Assembly: GCF_018320785.1 (NCBI RefSeq)
Contig: NC_054872.1
Span: forward strand, 22,340,769-22,404,768
Length of the DNA stretch: 64,000 nt
Direction: 5' to 3'
Source: Cheilinus undulatus
Taxonomy: Eukaryota > Chordata > Actinopteri > Labriformes > Labridae
Shown here: in pieces, positions 12,241-24,597 of the stretch
Numbering within the stretch: position 1 is the first letter of the stretch
Layout: each line of letters opens with the position of its first letter
The notes under the pieces: generated by a model
Database searches by the model: none
Told to the model about the DNA's origin: nothing
Seen by the model: the letters and a program-made list of their open reading frames with translations, nothing else
Position numbers and translations under genes: made by a program

Positions 12241-14439
12241 GTTAGACAAAGCTCAGTATCACTTAAAAATGTATAAATCACTTAAATCTTGTGATATTGG
12301 AGCCTCATTTGCTTCCCAATTCTTTCAACAATACATAGTTAAATTCTGCATATTTGTCTCAGCCATGGCTGATTTAGTGTAACTTCTATCTCCTGTCTGT
12401 TTTCTAACAGAAGATCCTTTCTCAGTAGGACTATTGCCGTGTTGTGATAGAAAAAGCACAGGTGTCATAAATCAAATTAATGATGGCTAAAGAGCATTTA
12501 GCTGCTTTAGTTTCAAGGTCCTAGCTGGCTCATCCTCACAGCTCATGAATCAATGAGAGCCCGTTAATGTTATTGGTTACACCTGTGCTCTCTCTGTCAA
12601 AATGTCTGCTTGAAGAAAGCCCACACCTCTAGCTGACCACATCTGCTGTGTTCGTAGAGAAGTGTGAGACTTCATTTAAAAGTCCCAAATGCTCACGTTT
12701 TCAATCATTTCATTGATTGAACCTGATCTTAAAATTCTGGGTTCATTTTAAAGTCTGTACTTCAGACTATGTACCCATCAGCCATTCCACTGTGACCATC
12801 TATGCAATGAAAGAAATGAAAGCAGTGTGTGGACAGAAAGTTCCGTCTATGTCTGTGCATTTCAAACATAGCTAACATGCTAACATGAGCCTTTAACAAC
12901 ATTTCATAAATGAAACACTGAAAAACTTCTGACGTCTAACCCTGGGGGTTAAATTATTTATGGACCCGTTTTAGTGGTAGATATACACTAACAGTGGCTT
13001 GCGTTAGCTTTAGCTAAAGCTAACATAGCTACGCTACCTACATAGTTAACATCACTACATAAGCCAATGTCGTTAAGTTAGCTTTGACCATTTAGATAAC
13101 ATAGCTGCACTGCTTAGTAAACATAGGTTTATTAGAAAAGATGACCATGGGCTTTGTGAGTTTTAGCATTAGCAATGTCAGAACACAGCTCGTTATTTGC
13201 TACTTCAGAACTTTTTTCATGGAGGACAAGCCTTTTTCCAGGGAGCAGCATGCTTACTCTGCTTTATTAAATGTTTTGCAATTTGGTTTTGCAGGTCAGG
13301 TTTTTAACTTTTGTCTTTATCCTAACTCTTACCTTAACGCCTACCCTAACCTAACTGTAAGTTTAATCTGGTTTTATTTAGCGCCCATTTGCTATTTTTT
13401 TTTTTTAACAGATAGCTAATAAAGTGGGATAATTGTTACAATGAAAATAATTAACCCACAGTGATGACCATTATTTTAAAATAAAAGACTGATGGAAATT
13501 AAAAATATTACCTTTATTACTGCACCTAGGAATATGATCATTAGAAGCAATGATAATTTTTGCAACTTCTTTCAGATAAAAGTTAGTTGTGCTGAAAAAC
13601 ACAGTTCGGTGGTAGTTTTTGGTATGTTATCCTTGATAATGACTAAATTATAACTAAGAACTTCATCTTCATTTGCTACTATTACAGGCTACTGCAAATA
13701 AATAATGCAAAAACTTTGTAACTATTATTATTATTTAGCTAATTTAAGGTAATCTTGTTAAAGTAATGCTAAGTGGGGGCAGTGCTGGGGGTCATCATAC
13801 TGCTTAGGGTCTTACTTTGGCCAGTTTAAGTAGAATTATCACCTTTCTGACCAGGTCAACAAAGTTGAGAATTACAGACCATAAAGAGTGTTGGAAAAGG
13901 CCTGACTGATGTCAGTCATTTGGTTACTGAGGGGGGCTCTTGAGGCCAGTTTTGAAAATGCTGTCTCAAACACCTTTAGATCAACCAAGTAACAGACCCA
14001 GAGTTGGAGCCTCAGCTGGTCCTCAACCTCCTGACAAACAGCTACATCTTGCTGACATCAGCAATGCCCTTAATTATAAATAACTCAATATCTTTATTTA
14101 AACCAAAATGGACGACTTATTTAAAAAATGTACCCCACGTAATGTGTGCCTATAAAGAAATTACCTACTCAAACCAAAACCATTTTTCTAACCAGGCTGT
14201 AAACATGTTTATCTAGCTATGAAAATCTGCATTTTAAAATGGAGGTTTGTATGAATTCGGGTGTTTCTGCAGCCAGCCTCAGGTGGACAACCAAGTTACT
14301 TTAGGGTTGGCACTGATGGCAGTGGCTTAATGTCTCAACCACAGAGCTTGCTTCTCGGTTAGAATGTAAAAGCCTCAGAAAAATAGAATTTGTTGTAGAA
14401 CTGTTGAATTGCATTAGATTGTACAGGTTTTCATACTGT

Positions 14440-14580
14440 TGATCTGTGAAGGGCTGCACCCTGGTGCAGTGGTGAGCTCTGTCAGTGACAGCTGTGATTG
14501 GCATGGGGCATGGGTAAAAATCCCAGCCTGTGGCTCCTTTCCTGCATGTCATTCCTCACTTTCTCTATCCCCAATCTCCT
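14440..14580 (+). repeat. SINE-like fragment
   Basis: The sequence runs ctgcaccctggtgcagtggtgagctc..., then ...atcccagcctgtggctcc and ctttcctgcatgtcattcc. This is the style of a tRNA-related SINE found in fishes. It abuts the hAT element that starts at 14585. Ends and family are uncertain. Confidence 0.4.
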
Positions 14581-14584
14581 ATTA

Positions 14585-15229
14585 CAGGCCTATTCAATTA
14601 GCGGCCCGGGGACCACATGTGGCCCAGAACCCATCCCAAGTAGCCCAGCCAGTGGTCATGCCAAAGATGCAAAGGGCAACCTGTTTTGCAAGTTTCATAA
14701 ATTTACACAGTATTTCAGACCGTGAATGCAACACTCCATGTAGCCTAGCAACAGTCTACAATAATGCACTGCGTTGTTTTGAAGCGTGGCTAGTGAATCT
14801 GACTGATGTAGCCCCAAGACAACAAGTATAAAACATGTCCTTTTCAACTGTAGCTACAACTGTACAAAATTAGTTTTAATGCACTTTAAGATATGCTTAG
14901 GTAAGATTGACCAAAACTATTATTTCCAGAAGTTAATTTTATTTATTCTGTTTTTATTAAAGTTAAAAAAAAAACATTTCTGCTACCTCAGGTTATGTTC
15001 AAATACAACTCTGTCGTTGTGTTTTTCTGCACTTTTTGATGTGCTTTGTCATGTTCCGAATTTAAAAGAGAGACTATGAATACAAAGTGCACATTTTTCA
15101 TCAAATTGATCTGTATTGGTTTGAAATTTGACATTACCAGCTGCTTACTGGGCGCTGAACATGTCTGGCCTGGCTACATTTCTTGATTTTGAAATTTGGC
15201 CCAGTTGACTGTGTAATTGAATAGCCCTG
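14585..15229. mobile_element. Non-autonomous hAT-like transposon
   Basis: The ends are near-perfect inverted repeats: CAGGCCTATTCAATTA on the left, and CAGGGCTATTCAATTA as the complement of the right. The inner flank has the GCGGCCCGGGG / TTTGGCCC blocks typical of vertebrate hAT elements. Flanking octamers (TCCTATTA and TCTTAATC) match only in part, so the duplication has decayed or the ends are off by a few bases. No intact transposase is present. Confidence 0.65.
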
Positions 15230-15584
15230 TCTTAATCTTTCTACAATCTCATTAAAAATAAAAGGCCAAAATTGAAAATATTTAAAAAGGTAGTTTAGAC
15301 TAGTTGGAGTTGAGCCAACTTTTATCACATGAAAGTTGACTTTAAAAATGCAAAAGTGGTGCAGTCCTAATTCAAGGCTGTTGTAATCTCCTTCAAGAAA
15401 ATTTTATTTGCATGTAGTATACAAAAATATTTAATTCTTTGAGTTTTTAACATTAAAAAAATCTGGGATTTTTGCACATGAACTGGCATTTAAAGGGTTA
15501 ATTAAAAAAAATGATAATTGATATGTATGATGAGGTCTGATCGTGATGAAAAAAAATATTGCAGAAAAGAGGGTTTTAAAAAAA

Positions 15585-15635
15585 ATAAAAATCATTATTA
15601 TTATTATTATTGTTGTTGTCGTTGTTGTTATAAAT
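15585..15635. repeat. ATT/TTG trinucleotide microsatellite
   Basis: The tract reads as repeated ATT units merging into GTT units (about 15592-15630). It is the source of the isoleucine- and threonine-rich frame on the other strand. Confidence 0.7.
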
Positions 15636-16429
15636 AAAATATGCATTCAAATATAACAATTGTTGCTCATTATCAACATACATGTGATCTTGATTTAAAA
15701 TTGATGCAAAAAAATTAGTAAAACAAAATTTTAAATGCAAAATTATTTTTATTACTTATGTACCAAAATTAAAAAACAATGCTGGTATTAATTAAAATGT
15801 TTGCATTTTTGTTGTTGTTTGACTTAATTTAACAAACACGCAGCACAAGAGCAGTTCATTGAGACTCACGCTGACTGTCACTTCTCTTTTACTCACATCT
15901 CAGTGAAGATAACACAGTGTACAAAGGGTATTTTAGGATGGAATTTTAATTTCAATAATCTTAATTCAGGGATGTCTCACATTCCCCCGCCACTATTTTA
16001 GCCTGAGCACTGATAAGAACAGTTTGGTGCCATCTTAGTCTTCTGATAAGGAAAACAGCATGTGAGTTTAATCCAGCAGGTTTGCTAGTGATGACTTTGA
16101 GCTCTCTATTTCGGACAGAGGAAAATGTCAAAGCCCATACTCATCAGTCTTAGCAGTCAGTTAAAGTTTATCAGCAACAGGTTTGTCAAGATTTCACCAC
16201 TCCGCCTTCCTGGCAATGATAGTTCAAAAACTTTGAGCTACACATGTTTGATTCATTTATTACTTTCTATGTCAAATAAGGAAATTTCCCTTTATTGTTC
16301 CTGTCATAACATTTTAATGAAGAAGACAAGAAAGTGCTGAAAATGAGGAAGAAGATGCATTTATGTGTAAGGCACGGGAAACTAAGGTATTTCTGTAAAT
16401 GTATTTAAAATAGGAGAGGCAAATTTAAT

Positions 16430-16434
16430 TTAAA

Positions 16435-16492
<58 letters not shown>
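16430..16492. repeat. poly(A) tract followed by (AT)n microsatellite
   Basis: About 20 adenines are followed by about 20 uninterrupted AT units. It is likely length-polymorphic. Confidence 0.9.
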
Positions 16493-16493
<1 letters not shown>

Positions 16494-17569
16494 CACATAA
16501 TATGTGGATAAGCTACATGTAGCCTGTTGGAGTTAAACAAAAACATTGATCAGTCACTATATTTACCTTTAGTTGCAGCTGTCACAGTTCACTGCTGTGT
16601 CTTCACCTTATACCAGCTCTTCAGGTGACTCTGGACTCTCGATGAACTTCCTTTTTGGAGACTGTTTACAACAGTTCAAGGTTTTCTCCCAATTCTGAGG
16701 CCCAGTTGTCTTGAGTTTTACCCCATTAGGTGCCTGTATCCTTTGGTCCAACAGGCTACAGACAGTTTGTCTCTTTGTTTCTGTCTCCCTTATTGTCCAG
16801 TGTGCTCTTTTCTCTCTTAGCCTCTCAGCAGCTCTCTCTCTCTCTCTTTCTGCCCTTCTCTCTCTCTCTCCAGTTAGCTTTCAATGTCGAGGCTCCACTT
16901 GTTACCCCATGAGCTGGCTGGTTCAGAGGGCAGAGGCCAACGCTCTTTCAGGTCTCAGGGCTGCAGGTCTTCATGGTGCAGCTTCATCATCTGGTAGGGG
17001 TCTAAATGTGTTGGGCGTGGCAGTAGTCACCACTCCGCCTCACAAACTCCATCAACCAGCGATTCTGAAGTACAGAATATAGAAAGAAACTTCATAAAAT
17101 TCATCATGAGCAATCAAATGTAAAACATGATACTCATGTCAACAAAATGAGGAAAAATTATTAGATTGACCTGCAGATATTCAAAAATTCAAAAAAGCCT
17201 GAAGAAAAAGTAGACCAAATCTGGACATTGCAAGCCCATTTTAATGGCTTCAAGAAGATCATAAAAATGCAAACCCAAATATCTCATTAAAAATAATCTG
17301 GAAAAACAAAATGTGAGAGCAGTCCTTTAAGGTTTTCCAAAATGACTCATGTTGGCCTTTTGTTTAATGGTCATTCTGAATTTCGTTAGTGTCTCAGCTA
17401 ATGTAAACAACTATCGCCATATTTCCACAGTGAAGCATGTCCGAATCAAGAGTATGTACTTCCATTTTTACATGTAGATTATGTTTTCACTGTTTATTGA
17501 TTCGTCTTTAGAGGCAGAAAAATTTGTGAAGCACTTTCAGTCCTAAACAAATTTCCCTACTGGACAATA

Positions 17570-18127
17570 AAGTGTGTTGTATCATACTGTGTCATATCAT
17601 ATCAAATTGTATTAAACTGTATCATACCCATATCGTAGATATGCAAGCAGTAAAAGTCTGTGAAATATTTAAATAATAGCATGGACAATAATATCATATC
17701 CAGTAGTATCAAATCCAGTGGTATCGTTTCATTTCATATTGTATCGCAACCTAGCCTATCATAGCCTAGCATATGTAGACTAGCAAATCATAGCCTAGCA
17801 TATAAAAGCATATCCAGTTGTATGAAGCTGTTATGATTTGATAACAATCATCTGGTTCCTTTAAATAGTAACATATCATATTGTATCCTGTCCAATCATA
17901 TTGCATCATAGAGTAGCAGACCAAGTAGTATCCAATTGTATCATATCATCATATTGTAGCATAACATATCCTGCAGTATTATATCATATAGTTTAGTATT
18001 TTATTGTATCGTATCAACTGTATTGTATCATAACGTATCATGTCGTTTCATATCGTATCATATCCTACCATGTGGTATTGTATCATAGCGTAGCATAGCT
18101 TAGCATGTCCTGTCATATAGTATCATA
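17570..18127. repeat. Degenerate TATCR pentamer-like array, left part
   Basis: Words such as tatcatatcgtatc, agcatagc and tatcctatcat recur with little fixed spacing. The same kind of sequence resumes at 19750, directly after the Tc1 element, so the two pieces were one array before insertion. Confidence 0.75.
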
Positions 18128-18129
18128 TA

Positions 18130-19749
18130 CAGTTGCTAGAAAAAGTATGTGAACCCTTTGAGATTTCTTGGATTTCTGCATGAATTGGTCATAAAATGTG
18201 TTCTGATCTTCATCTAAGTCACAACAATAGACAAACACAGTCTGCTTAAAATAATACCACACAAAAAATGACATGTTTTCATGTCTTTAATTAAACAAAC
18301 CATGTAAACATTCACAGTGCAGGGTGGAAAAAGTATGTACACCTTTGGATTTAATAACTGGTTGACCCTCCTTTGGCAGCAATAACCTCAACCAAACGTT
18401 TCCTGTAGTTGCAGATCAGGCCTGCACAATGGTCAGGAGGAATTTTGGACCATTCCTCTTTACAAAACTGTTTCAGTTCAGCAATATTCTTGGGATCTCT
18501 GGTGTGAATCGCTCTCTTGAGGTCATGCCACAGCATTTCAATTGGGTTATGGTCAGGTCTCTGACTGGGCCACTCCAGAAGGCGTATTTTCTTCTGTTGA
18601 AGCCGTTCTGTTGTTGATTTACTTCTATGCTTTGGGTCATTGTCCTGTTGCATCACCCATCCTCTGTTGAGCTTCAGTTGGCGGACAGATGGTCTTAAGT
18701 TTTCCTACAAATTGTCTTGATAAACTTGGGAATTCATTTTTCCTTCAATGACAGCAATCCGTCCAGGCCCTGAGGCAGCAAAGCAGCCCCAAACCATGAT
18801 GGCCCCTCCACCATATTTCACAGGTGGGATGAGGTTTTGATATTGGTGTGCTGTGCCTTTTTTTCTCCACATATAACGTTGTGTGTTCCTTCCAGACAAC
18901 TCAGTTTTGGTTTCATCTGTCCACAGAATATTTGCCAGTAGTGCTGTGGAACATCCAGGTGCTCTTTTGCAAACTTCAAACGTGCAGCAATGTTTTTTGG
19001 ACAGCAGTGGCTTCCTCCATGGTGTCCTCCCATGAACTCCATTCTTGTTTATGTTTTACTTATTGTAGATTTGTCAACACAAATGTTTGCATGTGCCAGA
19101 GATTTCTGTAAGTCTTTAGCTGACACTCTAGGATTCTTCTTCGCCTCATTGAGAATTCTGTGCTTTGCTCTTGCAGTCATCTTTACAGGACAACCACGCC
19201 TAGGAAGAGTAGCAACAGTGCTGAACTTTCTCCATTTGAAGACAGTCTGTCTCACTGTGGACACATGAACATCAAGGCTGTTAGAGATACTTTTGTAACA
19301 CTTTCCAGAATCATGCAAGTCAACAATTCTTGATCGTAGGTCTTCTGAGAGCTCTTTTGTGCGAGGCATGGTTCACATCAGGCAATGCTTCATGAGAACA
19401 GCAAATTCAAAACTGGTGTGTGTTTTTTTTTGGGCAGGGCAGCTTTAACCAACACATCCAATCTCATCACACTGATTGGACTCCAGGTTGGCTGACTCCT
19501 GGCTCCAATTAGCTTTTGGAGAAGTCATTAACCGAGGGGTTCACATACTTTTTCCACCCTGCACTGTGAATGTTTTCATGTTTTGTTCAATAAAAACATG
19601 AAAACATATCATTTTTGTGCAGTATTAGTTTAAGCAGACTGTGTTTGTCTATTGTTGTGACTTAGATGAAGATCAGAACACATTTTATGACCAATTTATG
19701 CAGAAATCCAAGAAATCCCAAAGGGTTCACATACCTTTTCTTGCAACCA
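18130..19749 (-). mobile_element. Tc1/mariner transposon, full length, IR/DR type, inside TATCR array
   Basis: The 1620-bp element is flanked by TA dinucleotides. Each end carries a long inverted repeat (over 200 bp) with two direct-repeat motifs. The outer motif is GAAAAAGTATGTGAACCC on the left with a close match inverted on the right. The inner motif is TGGAAAAAGTATGTACACC near 18328, with its counterpart near 19540. This is the IR/DR layout of Sleeping Beauty-like fish Tc1 elements. The long phrase around 18220-18252 is repeated inverted at about 19630-19663. The transposase reads on the minus strand and is broken (see separate entry). Confidence 0.92.
18351..19369 (-). pseudogene. Broken Tc1 transposase
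   Basis: Reading on the minus strand, the N-terminal part (start at 19369, [12 protein letters not shown]...) has the paired-like helix-turn-helix and the PRRGCPVK linker. The frame then fails near 19049. The next pieces supply NIAARLKFAKEHLD, SGRNTQRYMWRKKGTAH, GGGAIMVWGCFAASGPG, NDPKHRSKST and NPIEMLWHDLKRAI in different frames, split near 18818-18900 and again near 18700. The three DDE-region segments are recognisable (DET..., NDPKH, NPIE), but frameshifts and stops mean no active protein. It is a disabled copy of an element normally about 340 residues long. Confidence 0.9.
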
Positions 19750-19980
19750 TAGTTTAATATTATATTGTACCATATGGTATCAGTTGTATTGTATCTTATT
19801 TTATCATTTTGTTTCATACCATATCATATCCTATCGTAGCATAGCATATCCAGTAGTATTGAATCTTATTGTATTGTGTTGTATGGTATCATACCATATG
19901 ATATCATATCATATCAATCACATTGCAGTGTATATCATGTTGTATCTTATCATGTCATATTGTATTGTATCTTAAATATA
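19750..19980. repeat. Degenerate TATCR array, right part
   Basis: This continues the array at 17570-18127 after the Tc1 insertion, with words such as tatcatatcctatcg and catatgatatcatatc. It ends about 19975 in ordinary AT-rich sequence. Confidence 0.7.
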
Positions 19981-21178
19981 GGAAAGCAGTTAAAATCTGT
20001 GAGATATTTTGATTATATTGAGCAGGACCTAAACAGAAGCAAAATAAAAATAAGGCCTATTTGGTGATAATAATATATCAGCATGAATACATCATCGCTG
20101 ATTTTCCACATCCCTATTTAAACTGCAGCAAGATCAAAGGCACCTATTTGAGGCACATTTTTCTTTTTCAACCATTAAGTTTTAATCTCTGTTGAACTAG
20201 TCTACGACTAAAAATGTCAAATGTTTGATACCTTAATACTATTTTTATCACCAGGTGTTATAAAATGTCACCGTCTCTTTTATTTTTATGACTGATAGTC
20301 ATAAGAACTACTGGAAACTCAAAATAAATATAGTCTTCATAAGTCATGGAACGGAGTTCATATAATCAAATCAATTCCTGCAAAAAGAATGAGAAAAATA
20401 ATAATTTCCAGATTTCACAAAAACATGATTTTGTGAAACTGAGACCGTTCTTGGGCGTTTGACTGCAATAACTGATAATATAAGTCAAGTAACTGCTTAA
20501 AAATGTGTGCTTTGGACTTCTTGTTTAGTTGCCATAGTTTTGAAACATGTTTATTATATTGTTTTATTTTTACTTGTATCTGTCAGAATTTCAACTTCTG
20601 GTGTTATGACAACCCTACCAGCAACAATCTGAAAGAAAAAGAGTTACAGAGACTTGCCAGATAAACCTCTTAAAATGTTCTCAAATATGAGAAAGACATT
20701 ATGTAGGCTAACAGACCGTAAGCCGTAAAGTAAATCATATGAAAAATGATATGCATTTTTTTTATTTCTTGGTAAAGAAGTTTGGGCATCTTTTCCTTTA
20801 CAGATGATGATGAGCAGGTCATGGCAAAAAGGGGAAAAGTTATGATGAAAAATCTGTCTGATTGGAGGAGGTCCTCTCACTCACATGCCCAAACTTTCAG
20901 ACAAACAAGCAAAGAATGTCCTGAGGTACTCTGGGTAATCCGTCGTCACCTCTTCCCCTGAGCACTGACCACACACACACACACATACACACAAACACTT
21001 CATAATCACATGCCGACTTACTCACTAACTCTTCCAGAAGAGTGTTGTCTATTCCAGGTTGTTGACCATCTATAATTAGGAATTTATCCTTGTTACTGCT
21101 AATCAGGCTAAAGGTCAATCATTTCCCATCCAGTCAATACAAAGAGTCAAAGAGACTTTCATCTAGTCTCACAGTGAG

Positions 21179-21566
21179 CTTAAAGGTTCTGTGAGGAATT
21201 TTTACCTGCTTATAAAGCTGTCAGAAATTAAAAAATGTTACCTCTGTATGAGCTGGAAAAGCAAACGGGCCATCAGCTTAAGGACTGATTACTTCTTAAT
21301 TGTTTTTTTGTTGTTGTTGTTCTCTAATGCTGCTGCCATGGAGGTAGGTGTAAAACAGAACAATTTCCATCGCTATTCAAATTTTTCTCAACATCTCAAA
21401 TTAATTTTAATATTTGACTGTAAAAAAGGAAGCAGGTTGAGATGCTTTGACTGGAAAAACAACCTATACCTGCACTACGCAAGGCCGTTTTTGAGTAATG
21501 AGGCGTTTTGTCCACAGTAGATGCCAAAAATGACACAAACTTAAAGTTGTCCACAGGAGCTTTAAG
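21179..21566. mobile_element. MITE with TTAAAG(G/C)TYCTGTG ends
   Basis: The left end CTTAAAGGTTCTGTGAGG and the complement of the right end CTTAAAGCTCCTGTGGAC are inverted repeats. The element is about 390 bp and has no gene of its own. A related element lies at 50446-50946. Confidence 0.6.
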
Positions 21567-22687
21567 ATAACATCTATAAATGTGTTTACATCCTCATTCA
21601 CCAAAAACACGACTGTATAAAAGTGAAAATTTGTATAATGTATCACAAAAAAACACACAAAACAGTAATAATACCAGCACTAAGACACAAATTAGGTTAA
21701 AAAAAATCTAGTCTTCTAAGGCATCTAAAATACTGACTCATCACAAGCCCATCAGTCACTTTAGGCATTTTACTGACATCTAAACCAATGAGACTTCATA
21801 TGAAACAACATATGAAGCATAAAGGACCATAAGGGAAGGGGCTAGACAGCAACAGTAATTCTATTAAAACTGTAAAGCCAACCTGCCCTGTTACCTTAGA
21901 GCGTAGTTTGCTTTGTAAAAACAGGTGTGTCCCCAGTTGGTCGTCAGGCTGCCTGGCTGTTTCCTCTGTCACAGGCTGGGTCAGGACCCAAAGAGGTTAA
22001 AAATGGATCTCAATATTATTTCAGAGGCGCGTTAGGCTGCCAAAACCTTTCTACAGAGCCTGCAACGTGAGGCTGAGTGAGACACAGTAAGCTTGTGGGT
22101 TAGTAGTAAAGACAACAAATGAGGCAGGTTAGTATTAGTCTTAAATCCTGTTACTGCACGTTTACTTCTTTTAGCTTGTGGTTTACAACTCATGAGGAGG
22201 TAGCAGGCCCAACAAGTTACTCTGGAAAAGGTGAAATGCCTAAATCTGGACTGAAAGCCTGCACTGATACACAGCCTTCTTTCCCTCTTTTACCTCAGTT
22301 GACAGCTTGGCTGCCGAACAAGGAAATCCCCAAACCAGTGACCGGGAGTTACACCAAAGTCCTGCAAAACCAGAAGCAGCAGCAGTTGTACAACAACTTA
22401 CAACCAGCTGATTGCCTGTTATAGTAAAGCCCTGAACTCCCTGCAGCTGTATTTATAGCCATACTACAACTGATTACAGGACAAATCACATTCTGGTGTC
22501 TCTTGTAGCTTGACATAAAGAATTGTGAGGCCTGATCACTGTATCATAATTTTTTCTGTCAGCATGTGGCAAAAGTGGGAAAACCTGTTGCACCACAGCA
22601 CTTCATGTCTAGCATTGTAAACCTTTCCAAACACAGTTAAAGCATAATGCCTTTTACTAGTAATAACACAAATACATTAAATCTTAC

Positions 22688-22960
22688 CTGCTCTGAAGTG
22701 TCACCACCAACCACAGCGTAAACATCAGCGGATTCCACCTGTTTTCACGTTTTTCTTGAAGCTGAATCCTCTCCTTCAACAACCTGTAGCTCTGCTCCAC
22801 TGTCACACTGAACTCTGCACCTCCACCTGTCCCTCCTCTGGTGTGCTGCAAGTGCCAGATTGTGCGTCTCTCTCTCTCTCGCTCTCTCTGTCTCTGCCTG
22901 GCTGTGTTGGTGCAGTGTGGCGCTCTGAGGATCTGCTGTGAGCTGGTCTAATCAGGCTGA
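22688..22960 (-). other. ptp4a3: Candidate 5' non-coding exon of ptp4a3
   Basis: On the minus strand the segment ends CAGAGCAG followed by GTAAGAT at 22687, a strong splice donor. The next minus-strand coding gene downstream is ptp4a3, whose start codon is preceded by acceptor-like sites, so this is the likely leader exon across a ~10.5-kb intron. The exon contains ATGTTTACGCTG at about 22725-22715, which could open a short upstream ORF. A CT/GA microsatellite lies inside (22867-22895). The 5' limit is a guess. No coding function is seen. Confidence 0.45.
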
Positions 22961-24597
22961 GCAGCCATCTGACCCTGACAGCCCTGTCACCAGCAGAACA
23001 CTCTACAGTTAATGCTCTTAGAGAGAGAGAGAAGAGCCTCACTCCCTCCTCCACCTCCTTCTTCATCCACTTGACTCCTTTTTCCCTCCCTTCTTGCAGG
23101 GTACAAAAGCAGTACTGCCTCCCCACCCCCATATTTTCCTATTTTCTCCTCTTTTCACTCTTCCTATAGGTTGATGATTGAATGGTTCAGTCCAGGAAGT
23201 CCTTATGCAAACACATGCACACAAGAATAAAAACAGCTCAGTTACAAAATAAAAACAAGCCAATGTTTTTCCTCTTAGAAAGAAAAAGAAAATGCTAAAT
23301 TGAAAGTCTAATAAGCTTTTTCTGCTCTGACACTTCTGTCTGAAACACCTCCTGTTTTCCTTTCCTCTGCCCCAACCATCTAAAAATAGACACTCCTTTG
23401 AGCTAGCAGACAGATTGGACTAGTCAAACCTTTGAGGCCTGGTTTCATGGAATTAACTTTCTCCTTAAGAGACAAAAGGAGCAAAAATGTTTGGGTTTTT
23501 TCTACAGTCAAATTCATGTGCAGCAAACATGTCAAAAAAATCACATTAAAAGGGTGAAAGTTGACAAATAACTGGCATGGCCAACATTCACTGATAATTT
23601 TTTCAAAAAAATCCATGAAGAGAGTTTTTTTTAAGTTGTTTTGTCCTGTTTGTTTACAAGGGATCAGTGAGAATGTGTGAGTGCACAGAGTCACCAGGCA
23701 GTCATACTGTGGCATAGACTTTTAAAAGTGGAACAAGTTGGAGCCTCACCCTACTATCAATCACTCTGAGTGAAGGTTAACATGACTGTTCATATACTGA
23801 GCTTTAAAAAAACCACAAACACGTTGGACTGGCTAATATTAGTCAGGGCACTTCTTGAGTGCTTTCTGGATTGGCACATGGGTGTTGCAAACTTGATTGC
23901 TGCATAAAGCTTGAGTTAATTTATCTTTAGGCATACTCATTGCATGTATTATCATATCCGTAAACTGGATCATTTTGTTTAGGACTGACCACTGTCCTTT
24001 TTTATTCTAGATGATGAGTGAAAATAAAGCCATGAGTGTTGGTTAGCAAGAGCAGAACACAAAGTGAAAGTAAAGACCTTTATAAGGAGGAAGAAAATCA
24101 TCAAAATAGAAAAGGACTACTACAGCTCATGTACATACTGTACAGTACATGTGTACAGAGAGAGAGGGACATGGAAGTGAGATGAGGACACGGCATGTAA
24201 CAAAAGGTTCAGAGGGAAGTTGTGGTATGTGAGTGAGACCACAAAAAAATTTTTCCTTCTCTCAGGCTGTGTCTAAAAGGACAAACTGATGCTATTCATA
24301 GTGAGCATGACGTCACATTTAGTATGTAGTACATTCTGAAGTCATATTTGTAATGTTGTGCATGCAAGAAGCTGGTAGATGTTTACTACATTGGTCAGGA
24401 TTTTAAGTATGATACAGGAGCTCACTTAAACGAAACCATCCCACAATGCATTGCAGCTCCAGATACAAAACTTGCCAGCTGGCATACAAGCCATTTAAGG
24501 CAAACAATAGTAACAAATGACAAACAGAAAACTATATACTTAAAGATGTACGTGAATTGTTTTTAAATTCTTAAAAAGATATCTGGAAATCAAGCTA

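Larger units (their letters stand above)
12241..22687 (-). other. Presumed ptp4a3 5' intron, repeat-rich, no coding gene seen
   Basis: This stretch lies between the coding part of ptp4a3 and the candidate leader exon at 22688. Open frames here are short and lack splice support or recognisable domains. It contains a 22-bp palindrome at 13003, an SINE-like fragment at 14440, an hAT element at 14585, an AT microsatellite at 16452, a TATCR array split by a Tc1 element, and a MITE at 21179. Confidence 0.5.

Noticed and set aside
14439-14831. 130-residue reading frame
   Set aside because: It spans a SINE-like fragment and one end of an hAT element. No protein family is recognisable.
16711-17082. 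Serine/leucine-rich 123-residue frame
   Set aside because: It is driven by a CT microsatellite (16830-16870).
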